DNA from: an uncultured Ruminococcus sp.
GTDB taxonomy: Bacteria > Bacillota > Clostridia > Oscillospirales > Acutalibacteraceae
Reading direction: 5' to 3'
Assembly: GCA_902767125.1 (NCBI GenBank)
Contig: CACXGJ010000117.1
Coordinates: forward strand, 1 to 18,203
Length of the DNA stretch: 18,203 bases
This document shows, one piece after another, positions 7,315 to 14,165 of the stretch. How positions within the stretch are numbered: position 1 is the first letter of the stretch; every line of letters starts with the position of its first letter. The notes beneath the pieces are model-generated. The model searched no databases and was not told the DNA's origin. It saw only the letters and a program-made list of their open reading frames with translations. The translations under genes and the position numbers were made by a program.

Positions 7315-7350
7315 AGCAGTACAGAATTTATTTTCTGTACTGCTTTTTTT
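7315..7350 (+). terminator. Intrinsic terminator after the CBM26-like gene
   Basis: A 12-base stem (7315-7326, AGCAGTACAGAA, with 7333-7344) has a TTTATT loop and is followed by a run of seven T (7344-7350). It starts seven bases after the stop codon. The dpaB stop codon on the other strand lies at its edge, so the hairpin may also help end the convergent transcript. Confidence 0.9.
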
Positions 7351-7921
7351 ACAATAAAACGGGCTGTATTTGTTTTTCGTCAAGAGCCATCTCAAGAGCC
7401 TTTGGAATGAGTGTGAAATCCGCAACAAGTGAATTTGGCTTTTTTAAGGGATCATCCTGCCTGAAAGGAACAAAATAGTAATGCCTTGTATTAAGGAGCT
7501 TTCCTATATTCTGTGCGGACGCTCCGAGAGCATCGTTTGTTGCAATGCTCAATAAAACAGGCTTTTGCTGACGAAGATGTGATTTTACCGCCATTGTCAC
7601 GGGAGTATCCGTAACGGCATTTGCGAGCTTTGCAAGAGTATTGCCTGTGCAGGGTGCTACAAGCATTATATCAGTCATTTTTTTAGGTCCGATCGGTTCG
7701 GCATCCTTTATGGTTTTTATTATATCCCTTTGGCATGATTCCTGTATCCTGCTGCATATATCCGTTGCTTTTCCGAATCTTGTGTCGATGGAGCCTGCAT
7801 TGAAGGACATTATCGGTATAACCTCATAGCCCGACTGTATCAGAATATCCATTTGTTCAAGTGTCTTTGAGAAGGTGCAGAAAGAACCGCATATCGCAAA
7901 ACCTACTTTTACGATGTTCAT
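7349..7921 (-). CDS. dpaB: Dipicolinate synthase subunit B
   Basis: DpaB is the flavoprotein-like subunit that, with DpaA, converts 4-hydroxy-tetrahydrodipicolinate to dipicolinic acid in the mother cell. The product accumulates with calcium in the spore core and gives heat resistance. The 190-aa length is normal. The N-terminus VGFAICGSFCTFSK and the later IMLVAPCTGNTLAKLANAVTD and LLSIATNDALG are the flavoprotein-fold signatures conserved in SpoVFB. The start overlaps the dpaA stop (ATGA, 7918-7921), so the pair is co-translated. In B. subtilis these genes sit with asd and dapG/dapA; here they stand alone, ending at a shared terminator with the convergent gene. Confidence 0.95.
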   Translation of the reverse strand: MNIVKVGFAICGSFCTFSKTLEQMDILIQSGYEVIPIMSFNAGSIDTRFGKATDICSRIQESCQRDIIKTIKDAEPIGPKKMTDIMLVAPCTGNTLAKLANAVTDTPVTMAVKSHLRQQKPVLLSIATNDALGASAQNIGKLLNTRHYYFVPFRQDDPLKKPNSLVADFTLIPKALEMALDEKQIQPVLL

Positions 7922-8763
7922 AATTTTGCCTCCCTGATAATGTTATAAACGGCATTTTTGATGATAATACCCGAAGTTTTGGGAGCGACCTTTCCGGGAA
8001 GTGACAGGGCATGGATAGCCTTTATACCAAGCCTTTCGGCTGCTCTGAAGTCTACACCGCCGGGCATTGAGGCAAGGTCTATCACAAGTGCATTTGAGGC
8101 TGTTTTTGCGAGAGTATGAGCATCAAATATCATACAGGGGATTGTATTGAAGATAATATCGTATTTACCGATGATATTACTTGTGAAAACAGCGTGAAAT
8201 CCCTTTGCTTTTATAAATTCTATATCCTTGAGATTTCTTGCACTGACAGTCACATCAGCTCCAAGTCCGCAAAGCATATCCGAAAGCACCCTGCCGATAC
8301 GCCCGTAGCCCGTGACGAGACACCTTGAATTATTGACAGTGCCGTCATATTCAAGCATGGCGGTCTCAACAGCTCCCTCACCTGTCGGAACAGCGTTTGC
8401 AACAGCAAATTCCTCTCTTGTGCTGTAATCGAATATATTGTCCCTGCCGAAGGGCAGCTTTGTTTTCATACCGCAAAACACGGGCTTTTCTCCGATTAAA
8501 TCAAAAAGCTCATCAAGCTGTATGATATCATCTGCAAGAGGGGCATTGAGTGTCAGACCATCCTTTGAAACAGGAAGCGGAAGTATAAAAGCATCCGAAT
8601 TGCTGACAGTGCTTTTGAGGTCTGAATTTATCAGACCGAGCATGGTGCCGCATTTTTCAAAACCGCTTATATATACTCCGTAGCCGTCATCAATGGCTGA
8701 TCTTCCGCAATAAAGCTGTCTTTTGTCACCGCCTATTATCCCGAAACTGCTTATATTATCCAT
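7918..8763 (-). CDS. dpaA: Dipicolinate synthase subunit A
   Basis: DpaA is the dehydrogenase-like subunit of dipicolinate synthase and uses a Rossmann fold. The 281-aa product shows an N-terminal GIIGGDKRQLYCGRSAIDDG, which fits the SpoVFA opening (GGDxRQ). The nucleotide-binding motif LVTGYGRIGRVLSDML has its GxGxxG at residues 152-157. Downstream are IFNTIPCMIFDAHTL and VIDLASMPGGVDF. Start ATG 8763 follows a GGTGG site by about seven bases. Transcription appears to begin at a sigma-K like promoter about 25-60 bases upstream, matching the mother-cell, late-sporulation timing of spoVFAB in B. subtilis. The gene diverges from the GTPase-nuclease gene, and a palindromic repeat lies between them. 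Confidence 0.95.
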   Translation of the reverse strand: MDNISSFGIIGGDKRQLYCGRSAIDDGYGVYISGFEKCGTMLGLINSDLKSTVSNSDAFILPLPVSKDGLTLNAPLADDIIQLDELFDLIGEKPVFCGMKTKLPFGRDNIFDYSTREEFAVANAVPTGEGAVETAMLEYDGTVNNSRCLVTGYGRIGRVLSDMLCGLGADVTVSARNLKDIEFIKAKGFHAVFTSNIIGKYDIIFNTIPCMIFDAHTLAKTASNALVIDLASMPGGVDFRAAERLGIKAIHALSLPGKVAPKTSGIIIKNAVYNIIREAKL

Positions 8764-8793
8764 AGCAAAACCACCAAATAAAAAATGTTTTTA

Positions 8794-8823
8794 TACAGTA
8801 TATTCGCATTGAAAAATTTTGTT
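8794..8823 (-). promoter_or_regulatory. Candidate sigma-K promoter for dpaAB
   Basis: Read on the minus strand, AACA (8823-8820) is followed after 17 bases by TATACTGTA (8802-8794). The sigma-K consensus is roughly mACm, 16-17 bases, CATAnnnTA; only the first -10 base differs. The start would be near 8787, about 24 bases before the dpaA ATG. B. subtilis spoVFAB is transcribed by sigma-K, so motif and biology agree. Confidence 0.5.
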
Positions 8824-8845
8824 AATTTTGCTCGTTGTGCAGAGC

Positions 8846-8905
8846 GTGGGGGAAACCTTTTTTTGCAAAAAAAGGTTTCCCCCACACCCCTTTCCCAAAA
8901 AAACT
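8846..8905. repeat. Dispersed palindromic element, copy B
   Basis: 8846-8885 is a perfect 40-base palindrome: GTGGGGGAAACCTTTTTTT, then GC, then its complement. The flank 8886-8905 (ACCCCTTTCCCAAAAAAACT), reverse complemented, matches the left flank of copy A (2439-2458) with few differences. It sits between two divergent genes and their promoters, so it terminates neither of them. Confidence 0.85.
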
Positions 8906-8945
8906 GATTTTAAAAGTTGGTTTCCGTGAGACATTCGTTTTATCG

Positions 8946-8975
8946 TTGACAAACAAAATATTATTATGATATTAT
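8946..8975 (+). promoter_or_regulatory. Sigma-A type promoter for the GTPase-NYN gene
   Basis: Perfect TTGACA (8946-8951), an 18-base spacer and TATTAT (8970-8975). The transcript would start near 8982, and AAGGA (8991-8995) lies 11 bases before ATG 9007. The very short leader leaves no room for the upstream peptide/attenuator seen before true tet(M) genes. Confidence 0.7.
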
Positions 8976-9006
8976 AGAGTCGATAAGAAAAAGGACGGTC
9001 GGAAAT

Positions 9007-11574
9007 ATGAAAAAAATAGTTATAGGCATACTTGCACACGTTGATGCAGGCAAAACAACTCTTTCTGAAGCTATGCTGTATCTGTCGGGAGCGATACGCA
9101 AATTGGGACGTGTCGATCACCGTAATTCATTTCTTGATACATTTTCCGCTGAACGTGAAAGAGGTATCACGATCTTTTCAAAGCAGGCATCTTTTGAATA
9201 TGGAAATACACACTTCACTCTCCTTGACACACCGGGACATGTTGATTTTTCCGCCGAAACAGAACGTACACTTCAGGTTTTGGATTATGCTGTTTTGGTT
9301 GTCAGCGGTACCGACGGGATACAAAGTCATACACAGACATTATGGCAATTGCTGAAAAAATATAAAGTACCCTGCTTTATATTCGTCAATAAGATGGACT
9401 TGGCAGGAGCTGACAAGGATTATATTTTAAGACAGCTTCAGGCAAAATTTAGCGACGGCTGTATAGATTTTACGGAAACATACAATGAAAGCTGGCTTGA
9501 ATCGGTTGCAGCGGTTGATGATGATATGCTTGAGGAATACTGTAAATACAGCATGATAAAGCCGATATCCGTCACAAAAGCCGTCAGGCAGCATAAATTA
9601 TTTCCTTGTATGTTCGGTTCTGCACTGAAAAACGATGGTGTAAATTCATTTTTGCGTGTTCTTGACAAATTCACGGAAATGCAGGAGGATGACGGCAACT
9701 TTGGTGCAAAGGTCTTTAAGATTTCGGAGGATAAACAGGGACAGCGTTTGACTTTCATGAAAATAACAGGAGGAATATTGCGAGTCCGTGATATTTTGCC
9801 GAGCAGGAAAAATACCGAAAATGAAAGGGTCGCACAGATACGTCTGTATTCGGGAGAAAAATTCACTTCAGTCGAACAGGCGGATATCGGAACAGTATGT
9901 GCTGTGACAGGCATAAAATTTGCACGGTCGGGTGACGGTTTGGGCAAAGAAGAAAATACAGGTCTGCCTGTACTTGCCCCTGTTATGACATATTCACTCA
10001 TACTTCCGCCTGATGCAGATCAGCATACAGTATTTGAACAGCTTCGTTCACTTTCGGAGGAAGATCCCCAACTGCATATTGAGCGTAATGAATGGAATGG
10101 CACTATTCAATTGGATATCATGGGAGAGGTTCAGGCGGAGATTCTCAAGGGGATGATAAAAGAGCGTTTCGGTTTTGAAGTTGGATTCGGCAAGGGAAGT
10201 ATTATTTATAAAGAGACTATCAATAACACCGTTGAGGGTGTAGGGCATTTTGAACCATTGCGTCACTATGCAGAGGTACATCTGATATTGAAGCCTGCCG
10301 CAAGAAACAGTGGTCTGATATTTAAAACGGAATGTTCCGAGGATGTTTTGAGTCGTAATTGGCAAAGGCTGATATTGTCACATTTGTATGAAAAAACTCA
10401 TGTAGGTGTGCTTACGGGTTCACCGATAACAGATATGGAGATAACATTGACCGCAGGAAAGGCACATCTGAAGCATACAGAGGGCGGAGATTTCCGTCAG
10501 GCGGCGTTGAGGGCTGTCCGACAGGGCTTGAGATGTGCGGAAAGTATACTGCTGGAGCCGTATTATGATTTTACTCTTGAGGTACCTGCCGAATGTGTTG
10601 GAAGGGCAATGACTGATATACATAGAATGTCGGGCAGCTTTGAGCCGCCGAGGACTGATTCTGACGGCACTGTGAGCTTCACGGGAGAAGCACCTGTTTC
10701 GGAATTGATAACATACGGAACAGAGGTCATCCGTTATACTCATGGGAAAGGACATTTGAACTGTCGTTTCAGCGGTTATGAGCCGTGTCATAATGCCGAA
10801 AAAATCATAGGAGAGTTTGCCTATGATCCCGAACATGATACGGATAATCCGTGTGATTCGGTTTTTTGTTCGCATGGTGCAGGATATATAGTCAAATGGA
10901 ATGAAGTACCGTCAAAAATGCACATGAGCAGTACACTTTATACTGCACATACTGAAACTGCAAAAGCAAGACCGTTATCGGAATATCGCTCACAAAAAGA
11001 CCTGTTTGCCCTTGATAAGGAGCTTATGCAGATATTTGAAGCAACATACGGTTCCTTCAAAAGAAAACAAGTACCGCAGTCATATGAGCTCAGTCCGTCT
11101 GTGGAGGATAAGCCTCCTGTCAGATCAAAAGAGCCGTCTGATGAGAAGAAATATATTCTTGTAGACGGCTACAATGTGATTTTTTCTTGGGAAAATCTGA
11201 AAAGGCTTGCAGAGGATAATATAGATGCTGCCCGTGATACGCTTACAAATATTTTATGTAACTATCAGGGCTATCATAAGTGTGAGCTTATTTTGGTTTT
11301 CGATGCGTATAAGGTCAAAGGTCAAAAGGAGGAGGTTGAAAAGTTCGGCGGTATAAGCGTTGTTTATACGAAGGAAGCCGAAACAGCTGATATGTATATC
11401 GAGAAGGTGACACACCGTATAGCAAAACATAACCGTGTATATGTAGTGACATCTGACCGTATGGAACAGCTTATCATTCTCGGAAATGGTGCTTTGCGTA
11501 TCTCGTCACGGGCATTTCTTGAAGAAGTCCGTCAGACAGAAAATGAGATACGTCAGATAATAGAAAACAGTTGA
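9007..11574 (+). CDS. EF-G/TetM-like GTPase fused to a Rae1 (YacP)-like NYN endoribonuclease
   Basis: This 855-aa protein joins two ribosome-acting modules. Residues 1-660 look like a TetM/EF-G translation factor. G motifs are AHVDAGKT (10-17), RGIT (52-55), DTPGH (74-78), NKMD (128-131) and SAL (205-207). Domain IV includes AGKAHLKHTEGGDFRQ (483-498), and domain V begins near 522. A linker (about 660-715) leads to an NYN domain (716-855) with LVDGYNVI, VFDAYKVKG, TKEAETAD, VTSD and GALRISSR. These match B. subtilis Rae1, which cuts mRNA in the ribosomal A site; acidic residues D720, D766, D795 and D817 are all kept. TetM is about 640 aa and lacks this domain. The likely role is GTP-driven A-site entry followed by mRNA cleavage (inference). 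Tetracycline resistance is doubtful: TetM's domain IV loop and C-terminal helix sequences are not recognisable. Confidence 0.9.
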   Translation: MKKIVIGILAHVDAGKTTLSEAMLYLSGAIRKLGRVDHRNSFLDTFSAERERGITIFSKQASFEYGNTHFTLLDTPGHVDFSAETERTLQVLDYAVLVVSGTDGIQSHTQTLWQLLKKYKVPCFIFVNKMDLAGADKDYILRQLQAKFSDGCIDFTETYNESWLESVAAVDDDMLEEYCKYSMIKPISVTKAVRQHKLFPCMFGSALKNDGVNSFLRVLDKFTEMQEDDGNFGAKVFKISEDKQGQRLTFMKITGGILRVRDILPSRKNTENERVAQIRLYSGEKFTSVEQADIGTVCAVTGIKFARSGDGLGKEENTGLPVLAPVMTYSLILPPDADQHTVFEQLRSLSEEDPQLHIERNEWNGTIQLDIMGEVQAEILKGMIKERFGFEVGFGKGSIIYKETINNTVEGVGHFEPLRHYAEVHLILKPAARNSGLIFKTECSEDVLSRNWQRLILSHLYEKTHVGVLTGSPITDMEITLTAGKAHLKHTEGGDFRQAALRAVRQGLRCAESILLEPYYDFTLEVPAECVGRAMTDIHRMSGSFEPPRTDSDGTVSFTGEAPVSELITYGTEVIRYTHGKGHLNCRFSGYEPCHNAEKIIGEFAYDPEHDTDNPCDSVFCSHGAGYIVKWNEVPSKMHMSSTLYTAHTETAKARPLSEYRSQKDLFALDKELMQIFEATYGSFKRKQVPQSYELSPSVEDKPPVRSKEPSDEKKYILVDGYNVIFSWENLKRLAEDNIDAARDTLTNILCNYQGYHKCELILVFDAYKVKGQKEEVEKFGGISVVYTKEAETADMYIEKVTHRIAKHNRVYVVTSDRMEQLIILGNGALRISSRAFLEEVRQTENEIRQIIENS

Positions 11575-11585
11575 CTAAAGATAAA

Positions 11586-11611
11586 AGACCGACAGTATAT
11601 TCTGTCGGTCT
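11586..11611. terminator. Stem-loop between the GTPase-NYN gene and tRNA-Gln
   Basis: A perfect 10-base stem AGACCGACAG / CTGTCGGTCT with a six-base loop lies 12 bases after the GTPase-NYN stop. On the plus strand it is followed by CACATTCG, not a T-tract. On the minus strand it is followed by TTTTATCTTT. It is therefore better as a second terminator for the tRNA transcript, and could act as a 3' stabilising hairpin for the plus-strand mRNA. Confidence 0.55.
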
Positions 11612-11655
11612 CACATTCGATTGCAGGAATTATGGGCAAAACAAAAACAATTAAA

Positions 11656-11676
11656 CCCCGACACAAAGTGACGGGG
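11656..11676 (-). terminator. Terminator of tRNA-Gln
   Basis: On the minus strand CCCCGTCAC-TTT-GTGTCGGGG forms a nine-base stem with one T-T mismatch, followed by TTTAATTGTTTTTG. It begins seven bases after the encoded CCA of the tRNA. Confidence 0.75.
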
Positions 11677-11682
11677 CATTTC

Positions 11683-11756
11683 TGGCTGGGGAATAGGGAT
11701 TCGAACCCCAACAAACAGAGTCAGAGTCTGTCGTGCTACCGTTACACAATTCCCCA
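11683..11756 (-). tRNA. tRNA-Gln (anticodon CUG)
   Basis: A complete 74-base cloverleaf on the minus strand. The acceptor stem is TGGGGAA/TTCCCCA with the U1-A72 pair typical of glutamine tRNAs. The D arm is GTG..CAC with AACGGTAG in the loop. The anticodon stem ACAGA/TCTGT encloses loop CTCTGAC, giving anticodon CTG, which reads CAG. The T arm is TGGGG-TTCGAAT-CCCTA, with discriminator G and an encoded CCA end. It is a lone tRNA with its own promoter and terminator, divergent from the DUF5662 gene. Confidence 0.96.
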
Positions 11757-11793
11757 ATGATTTATATTTGCATAACTCTCAACAACGATGATT

Positions 11794-11822
11794 ATTATAC
11801 TATATATTAAAAAAAAAGTCAA
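11794..11822 (-). promoter_or_regulatory. Promoter of tRNA-Gln
   Basis: On the minus strand TTGACT (11822-11817), a 17-base T/A-rich spacer and TATAAT (11799-11794). The start would be near 11787, about 30 bases before the mature tRNA 5' end. Confidence 0.85.
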
Positions 11823-11861
11823 TAGTTTTTTGAAAAAAATATTTAAAAAAAATTGTTTTTA

Positions 11862-11870
11862 TGGTAGAAT
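11862..11870 (+). promoter_or_regulatory. Extended -10 promoter for the DUF5662 gene
   Basis: TGG followed by TAGAAT (11865-11870) fits an extended -10 element. The -35 at 17-base spacing is only TTTAAA. The start would fall near 11877, very close to the ribosome binding site at 11882-11886, so the leader would be unusually short. Confidence 0.4.
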
Positions 11871-11894
11871 CTTTATTAAAGAGAGGTGCTTTTT

Positions 11895-12434
11895 ATGAAA
11901 TGGCTTGAGCATTTAAAAACGATAAACAGGCATAAAAAATATGTTATGGAGCTTTGCTTCAAATTAGGACTGTATAGGCAGGGCTTGATGCATGATATGT
12001 CAAAGTATTCGCCAACGGAATTTTTAGTCGGTGCAAGATATTATCAGGGTACAAGGAGTCCGAATGCGGCTGAAAGAGAGGACAGGGGATATACATCGGC
12101 ATGGCTGCATCATAAGGGCAGAAACAAACATCATCTTGAATATTGGATAGACTATGCACTTGGAGACGAAGGTACAATGGAAGGAATGAAAATGCCGTTG
12201 AAATATGTTGTCGAGATGTTCTGTGACAGAGTGGCAGCTTCAAAGAATTACAGGGGAAAGGATTATAAGGATTCGGATGCCTATGATTATTACATGAAGT
12301 CAAAGAGTCATTATATTATCCATCCCGAAACGGCAGAGCTGTTGGAAAAAATGCTTGCTTATCTTAAGGACAATGGTGAAGAAAAGACCTTGGAATATAT
12401 AAAAAAGGAGATATTGTCCAAAAAAACTTATTAA
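11895..12434 (+). CDS. DUF5662 family protein, HD-like histidine/aspartate pattern
   Basis: The 179-aa, apparently all-helical, soluble protein matches what I recall of the DUF5662 family. Visible conserved-looking elements are HLKTINRHKKYV, LMHDMSKYSPTEF, WLHHKGRNKHHLEYW, and a later MFCDRVAASKNY. The ordered residues H13, H33-D34, H72/H73, H79/H80 and D111 resemble an HD-domain H..HD..D metal-binding pattern, so a metal-dependent phosphohydrolase is possible, but no function is established. I chose ATG 11895 because AGAGG (11882-11886) sits eight bases upstream; the in-frame GTG at 11886 overlaps that site. The gene diverges from tRNA-Gln and has its own downstream neighbour promoter, so it is probably monocistronic. 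Confidence 0.75.
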   Translation: MKWLEHLKTINRHKKYVMELCFKLGLYRQGLMHDMSKYSPTEFLVGARYYQGTRSPNAAEREDRGYTSAWLHHKGRNKHHLEYWIDYALGDEGTMEGMKMPLKYVVEMFCDRVAASKNYRGKDYKDSDAYDYYMKSKSHYIIHPETAELLEKMLAYLKDNGEEKTLEYIKKEILSKKTY

Positions 12435-12439
12435 AAATA

Positions 12440-12468
12440 TTGGAAAGCTTGTATAAATATGTTATAAT
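12440..12468 (+). promoter_or_regulatory. Promoter for the cytidylate-kinase-like gene
   Basis: TTGGAA (12440-12445), 17 bases, then TATAAT (12463-12468) preceded by TGT, an extended -10. The -35 begins six bases after the DUF5662 stop. The ribosome binding site AGAGGTG follows at 12487-12493. Confidence 0.75.
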
Positions 12469-12500
12469 AATCAAAAAAAGATAAAAAGAGGTGTATTTTT

Positions 12501-13112
12501 ATGGTTATCACAATAGCAAGACAGTATGGCAGCGGAGGAAGGGCAATAGGAAAAATACTTGCCGAGGATATGAATATAAAGTTTTATGATAAGGAGCTTA
12601 TCAATTTGGCGGCAAGGGAAAGCGGTATCAGTCCCGAAATATTTGAACAGTATGATGAAAAGGCAGCAAACAGTCTTTTATATGCGTTGTCGATAGGTGC
12701 GGCTGCATCTATCGGGGATTACAGCATATCCCAACAGTTACCTATTAATGATAAGCTCTTTTTGCTTCAGCATGATATTATAAGAAAGGTGTCGGCAGAG
12801 CCATGTGTTATAGTCGGCAGATGTGCGGATTATATTTTGGCGGACAGAAAGGACTGCATTAAAATATTCATTTATTCCGATATGGAAAGCAGAATAAAAT
12901 ATGCGGTGGATGTCCACAATGTTCCAAAGGAAAAGGCTCGCAGTGTCATCAAAAAGGTGGATAAATCAAGGGAAAATTACTACAATTACTATTCGGATCA
13001 AAAATGGGGTGATCCCGGGAATTATGACCTTTGCATAAACAGCGGTAAGCTTGGTGTTGAGAGCAGTGCCGAGCTTATAAAAGACTATCTCAAGCTTCGT
13101 GGGATGTGCTGA
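12501..13112 (+). CDS. Cytidylate kinase-like family protein
   Basis: The 203-aa product matches the cytidylate-kinase-like family (AAA-type P-loop fold) widespread in Clostridia. It opens VITIARQYGSGGRAIGKILAE (split here for length: ITIARQYGSGG, then RAIGKILAE), followed by KFYDKELINLAA. The later VIVGRCADYIL (103-113) and IFIYSDMESRIKY are typical of the family. The P-loop is the family's GSGGRxIG, without the usual GKS/T lysine found in true CMP kinases, so the substrate is uncertain; nucleoside monophosphate phosphorylation is only inferred from the fold. The C-terminal DPGNYDLCINSGKLGVESSA is also standard. ATG 12501 follows AGAGGTG by eight bases. It is followed 46 bases later by the acetyltransferase gene, perhaps co-transcribed. 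Confidence 0.88.
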   Translation: MVITIARQYGSGGRAIGKILAEDMNIKFYDKELINLAARESGISPEIFEQYDEKAANSLLYALSIGAAASIGDYSISQQLPINDKLFLLQHDIIRKVSAEPCVIVGRCADYILADRKDCIKIFIYSDMESRIKYAVDVHNVPKEKARSVIKKVDKSRENYYNYYSDQKWGDPGNYDLCINSGKLGVESSAELIKDYLKLRGMC

Positions 13113-13158
13113 TCGGTGAATGATAATCCGTATATTTTTTTGGGGAGGTATTTTTTAA

Positions 13159-13833
13159 ATGAGCGATTATTTGAAGATCGAAAATCTGTTGAACCTGTCG
13201 CAGACCATTGCGGCAGATATCTTTGAGGGCTTGACATATCCGTGGGAGGCTTTGCCGAAGATAAAGGAGTTTATAATAAAGACAGGTGAAACTCTTTCGG
13301 AGGACATTTACGAAAAGAGAGGGGAAAATATCTGGATAGCAAGGAGTGCAAGAATTGCCCCGACAGCATATATAAACGGTCCTGTGATTATCTGTGAAAA
13401 TGCAGAGGTAAGGCACTGTGCGTTCATCAGGGGAAGTGCCATTGTCGGAGCAGGTGCAGTTATCGGAAATTCCACAGAGCTGAAAAACTGCATTATCTTC
13501 AACAATGCACAGGTACCGCACTATAACTATGTAGGCGATTCCATTCTTGGATATAAGGCACATCTCGGTGCAGGTTCTATCACGTCAAATCTTAAATCGG
13601 ATAAGAGTCTTGTAACAATTCCCGTCGAAGATGAAAGGCTTGCAACAGGCTTGAAGAAATTCGGAGCGATAGTGGGAGATAATGTTGAAGTCGGCTGTAA
13701 TTCCGTATTGAATCCCGGTACAGTTGTGGGAAGGAATACGAATATCTATCCGCTGTCAATGGTTCGTGGATTTGTTTCCGAAAACAGCATTTACAAGAAA
13801 AAGGGAGAAGTTGCAGACAAGATACAAGGGTGA
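13159..13833 (+). CDS. Stand-alone GlmU-like left-handed beta-helix acetyltransferase
   Basis: The 224-aa protein is mostly hexapeptide repeats of a left-handed beta-helix (about residues 57-205), for example IARSARIAPTAYINGPVII and AIVGAGAVIG. It resembles the acetyltransferase half of GlmU. VPHYNYVGDSILG (119-131) corresponds to the GlmU motif containing the catalytic histidine (H363 in E. coli), here H121, and GAGSITSNLKSDK (138-150) to GAGTITxN. The N-terminal nucleotidyltransferase domain of GlmU is absent; the first 55 residues are helical. Databases often label such proteins as UDP-GlcNAc pyrophosphorylase, which the sequence does not support. It is likely an acetyl-CoA-dependent transferase acting on an amino sugar or sugar nucleotide (inference). 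A strong GGGGAGG lies 10 bases before the ATG. Confidence 0.87.
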   Translation: MSDYLKIENLLNLSQTIAADIFEGLTYPWEALPKIKEFIIKTGETLSEDIYEKRGENIWIARSARIAPTAYINGPVIICENAEVRHCAFIRGSAIVGAGAVIGNSTELKNCIIFNNAQVPHYNYVGDSILGYKAHLGAGSITSNLKSDKSLVTIPVEDERLATGLKKFGAIVGDNVEVGCNSVLNPGTVVGRNTNIYPLSMVRGFVSENSIYKKKGEVADKIQG

Positions 13834-13865
13834 AAATATTTTTGGAATTTTGGAGGACATGAAAA

Positions 13866-14165
13866 ATGAATGTTAAATTCCGGAAAGTATTATTCATGCT
13901 TGATAATCGGCAGTTTGAAAAAGCCGAAATTCTCTTGAAACAGGCTTTGGAAGAAACCGAAAATATTTATGAAAGAATACAGATAATGTCTTGCTATGCG
14001 GAATTTCTGACTGAAATGGAACGCTTTGACGAGGCATATGAAAAAGCGATTTATATTCTTGAAAATACAGATGAATATGATAATGACTATGAGAGGAAAA
14101 TCGCAAGGAATATAATTGATAGAATTGATTTGGAGAGAGAAAATGGAAATAATGGATTTATATGA
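13866..14165 (+). CDS. Small helical (TPR-like) protein
   Basis: This 99-aa protein is not recognised as a named family. Two helix pairs, about residues 6-32 (MLDNRQFEKAEILLKQALEE) and 38-68 (SCYAEFLTEMERFDEAYEKA), have the spacing and Ala/Tyr pattern of tetratricopeptide repeats. It would be a small cytoplasmic scaffold. The ATG at 13866 follows GGAGGA (13852-13857) by eight bases; an earlier ATG at 13859 runs into a stop after five codons. Its 3' end overlaps the NUDIX gene by 23 bases, so the two are translationally linked. It lies 32 bases after the acetyltransferase gene, which suggests one operon. Confidence 0.75.
   Translation: MNVKFRKVLFMLDNRQFEKAEILLKQALEETENIYERIQIMSCYAEFLTEMERFDEAYEKAIYILENTDEYDNDYERKIARNIIDRIDLERENGNNGFI

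Noticed and set aside
9007..11574. Calling the gene tet(M)/tet(W).
   Set aside because: The loop and C-terminal sequences needed for tetracycline displacement are not recognisable, and a Rae1-like nuclease domain is fused to it.
11586..11611. Calling the hairpin a plain plus-strand intrinsic terminator.
   Set aside because: The plus-strand sequence after the stem has no T-tract; the T-rich side is on the minus strand.
11886..11894. GTG start for the DUF5662 gene.
   Set aside because: It overlaps the ribosome binding site; ATG 11895 has the right spacing.
12501..12560. Missing P-loop lysine as evidence of a broken kinase.
   Set aside because: The GSGGRxIG form is usual for this cytidylate-kinase-like family, so it is not a local mutation.
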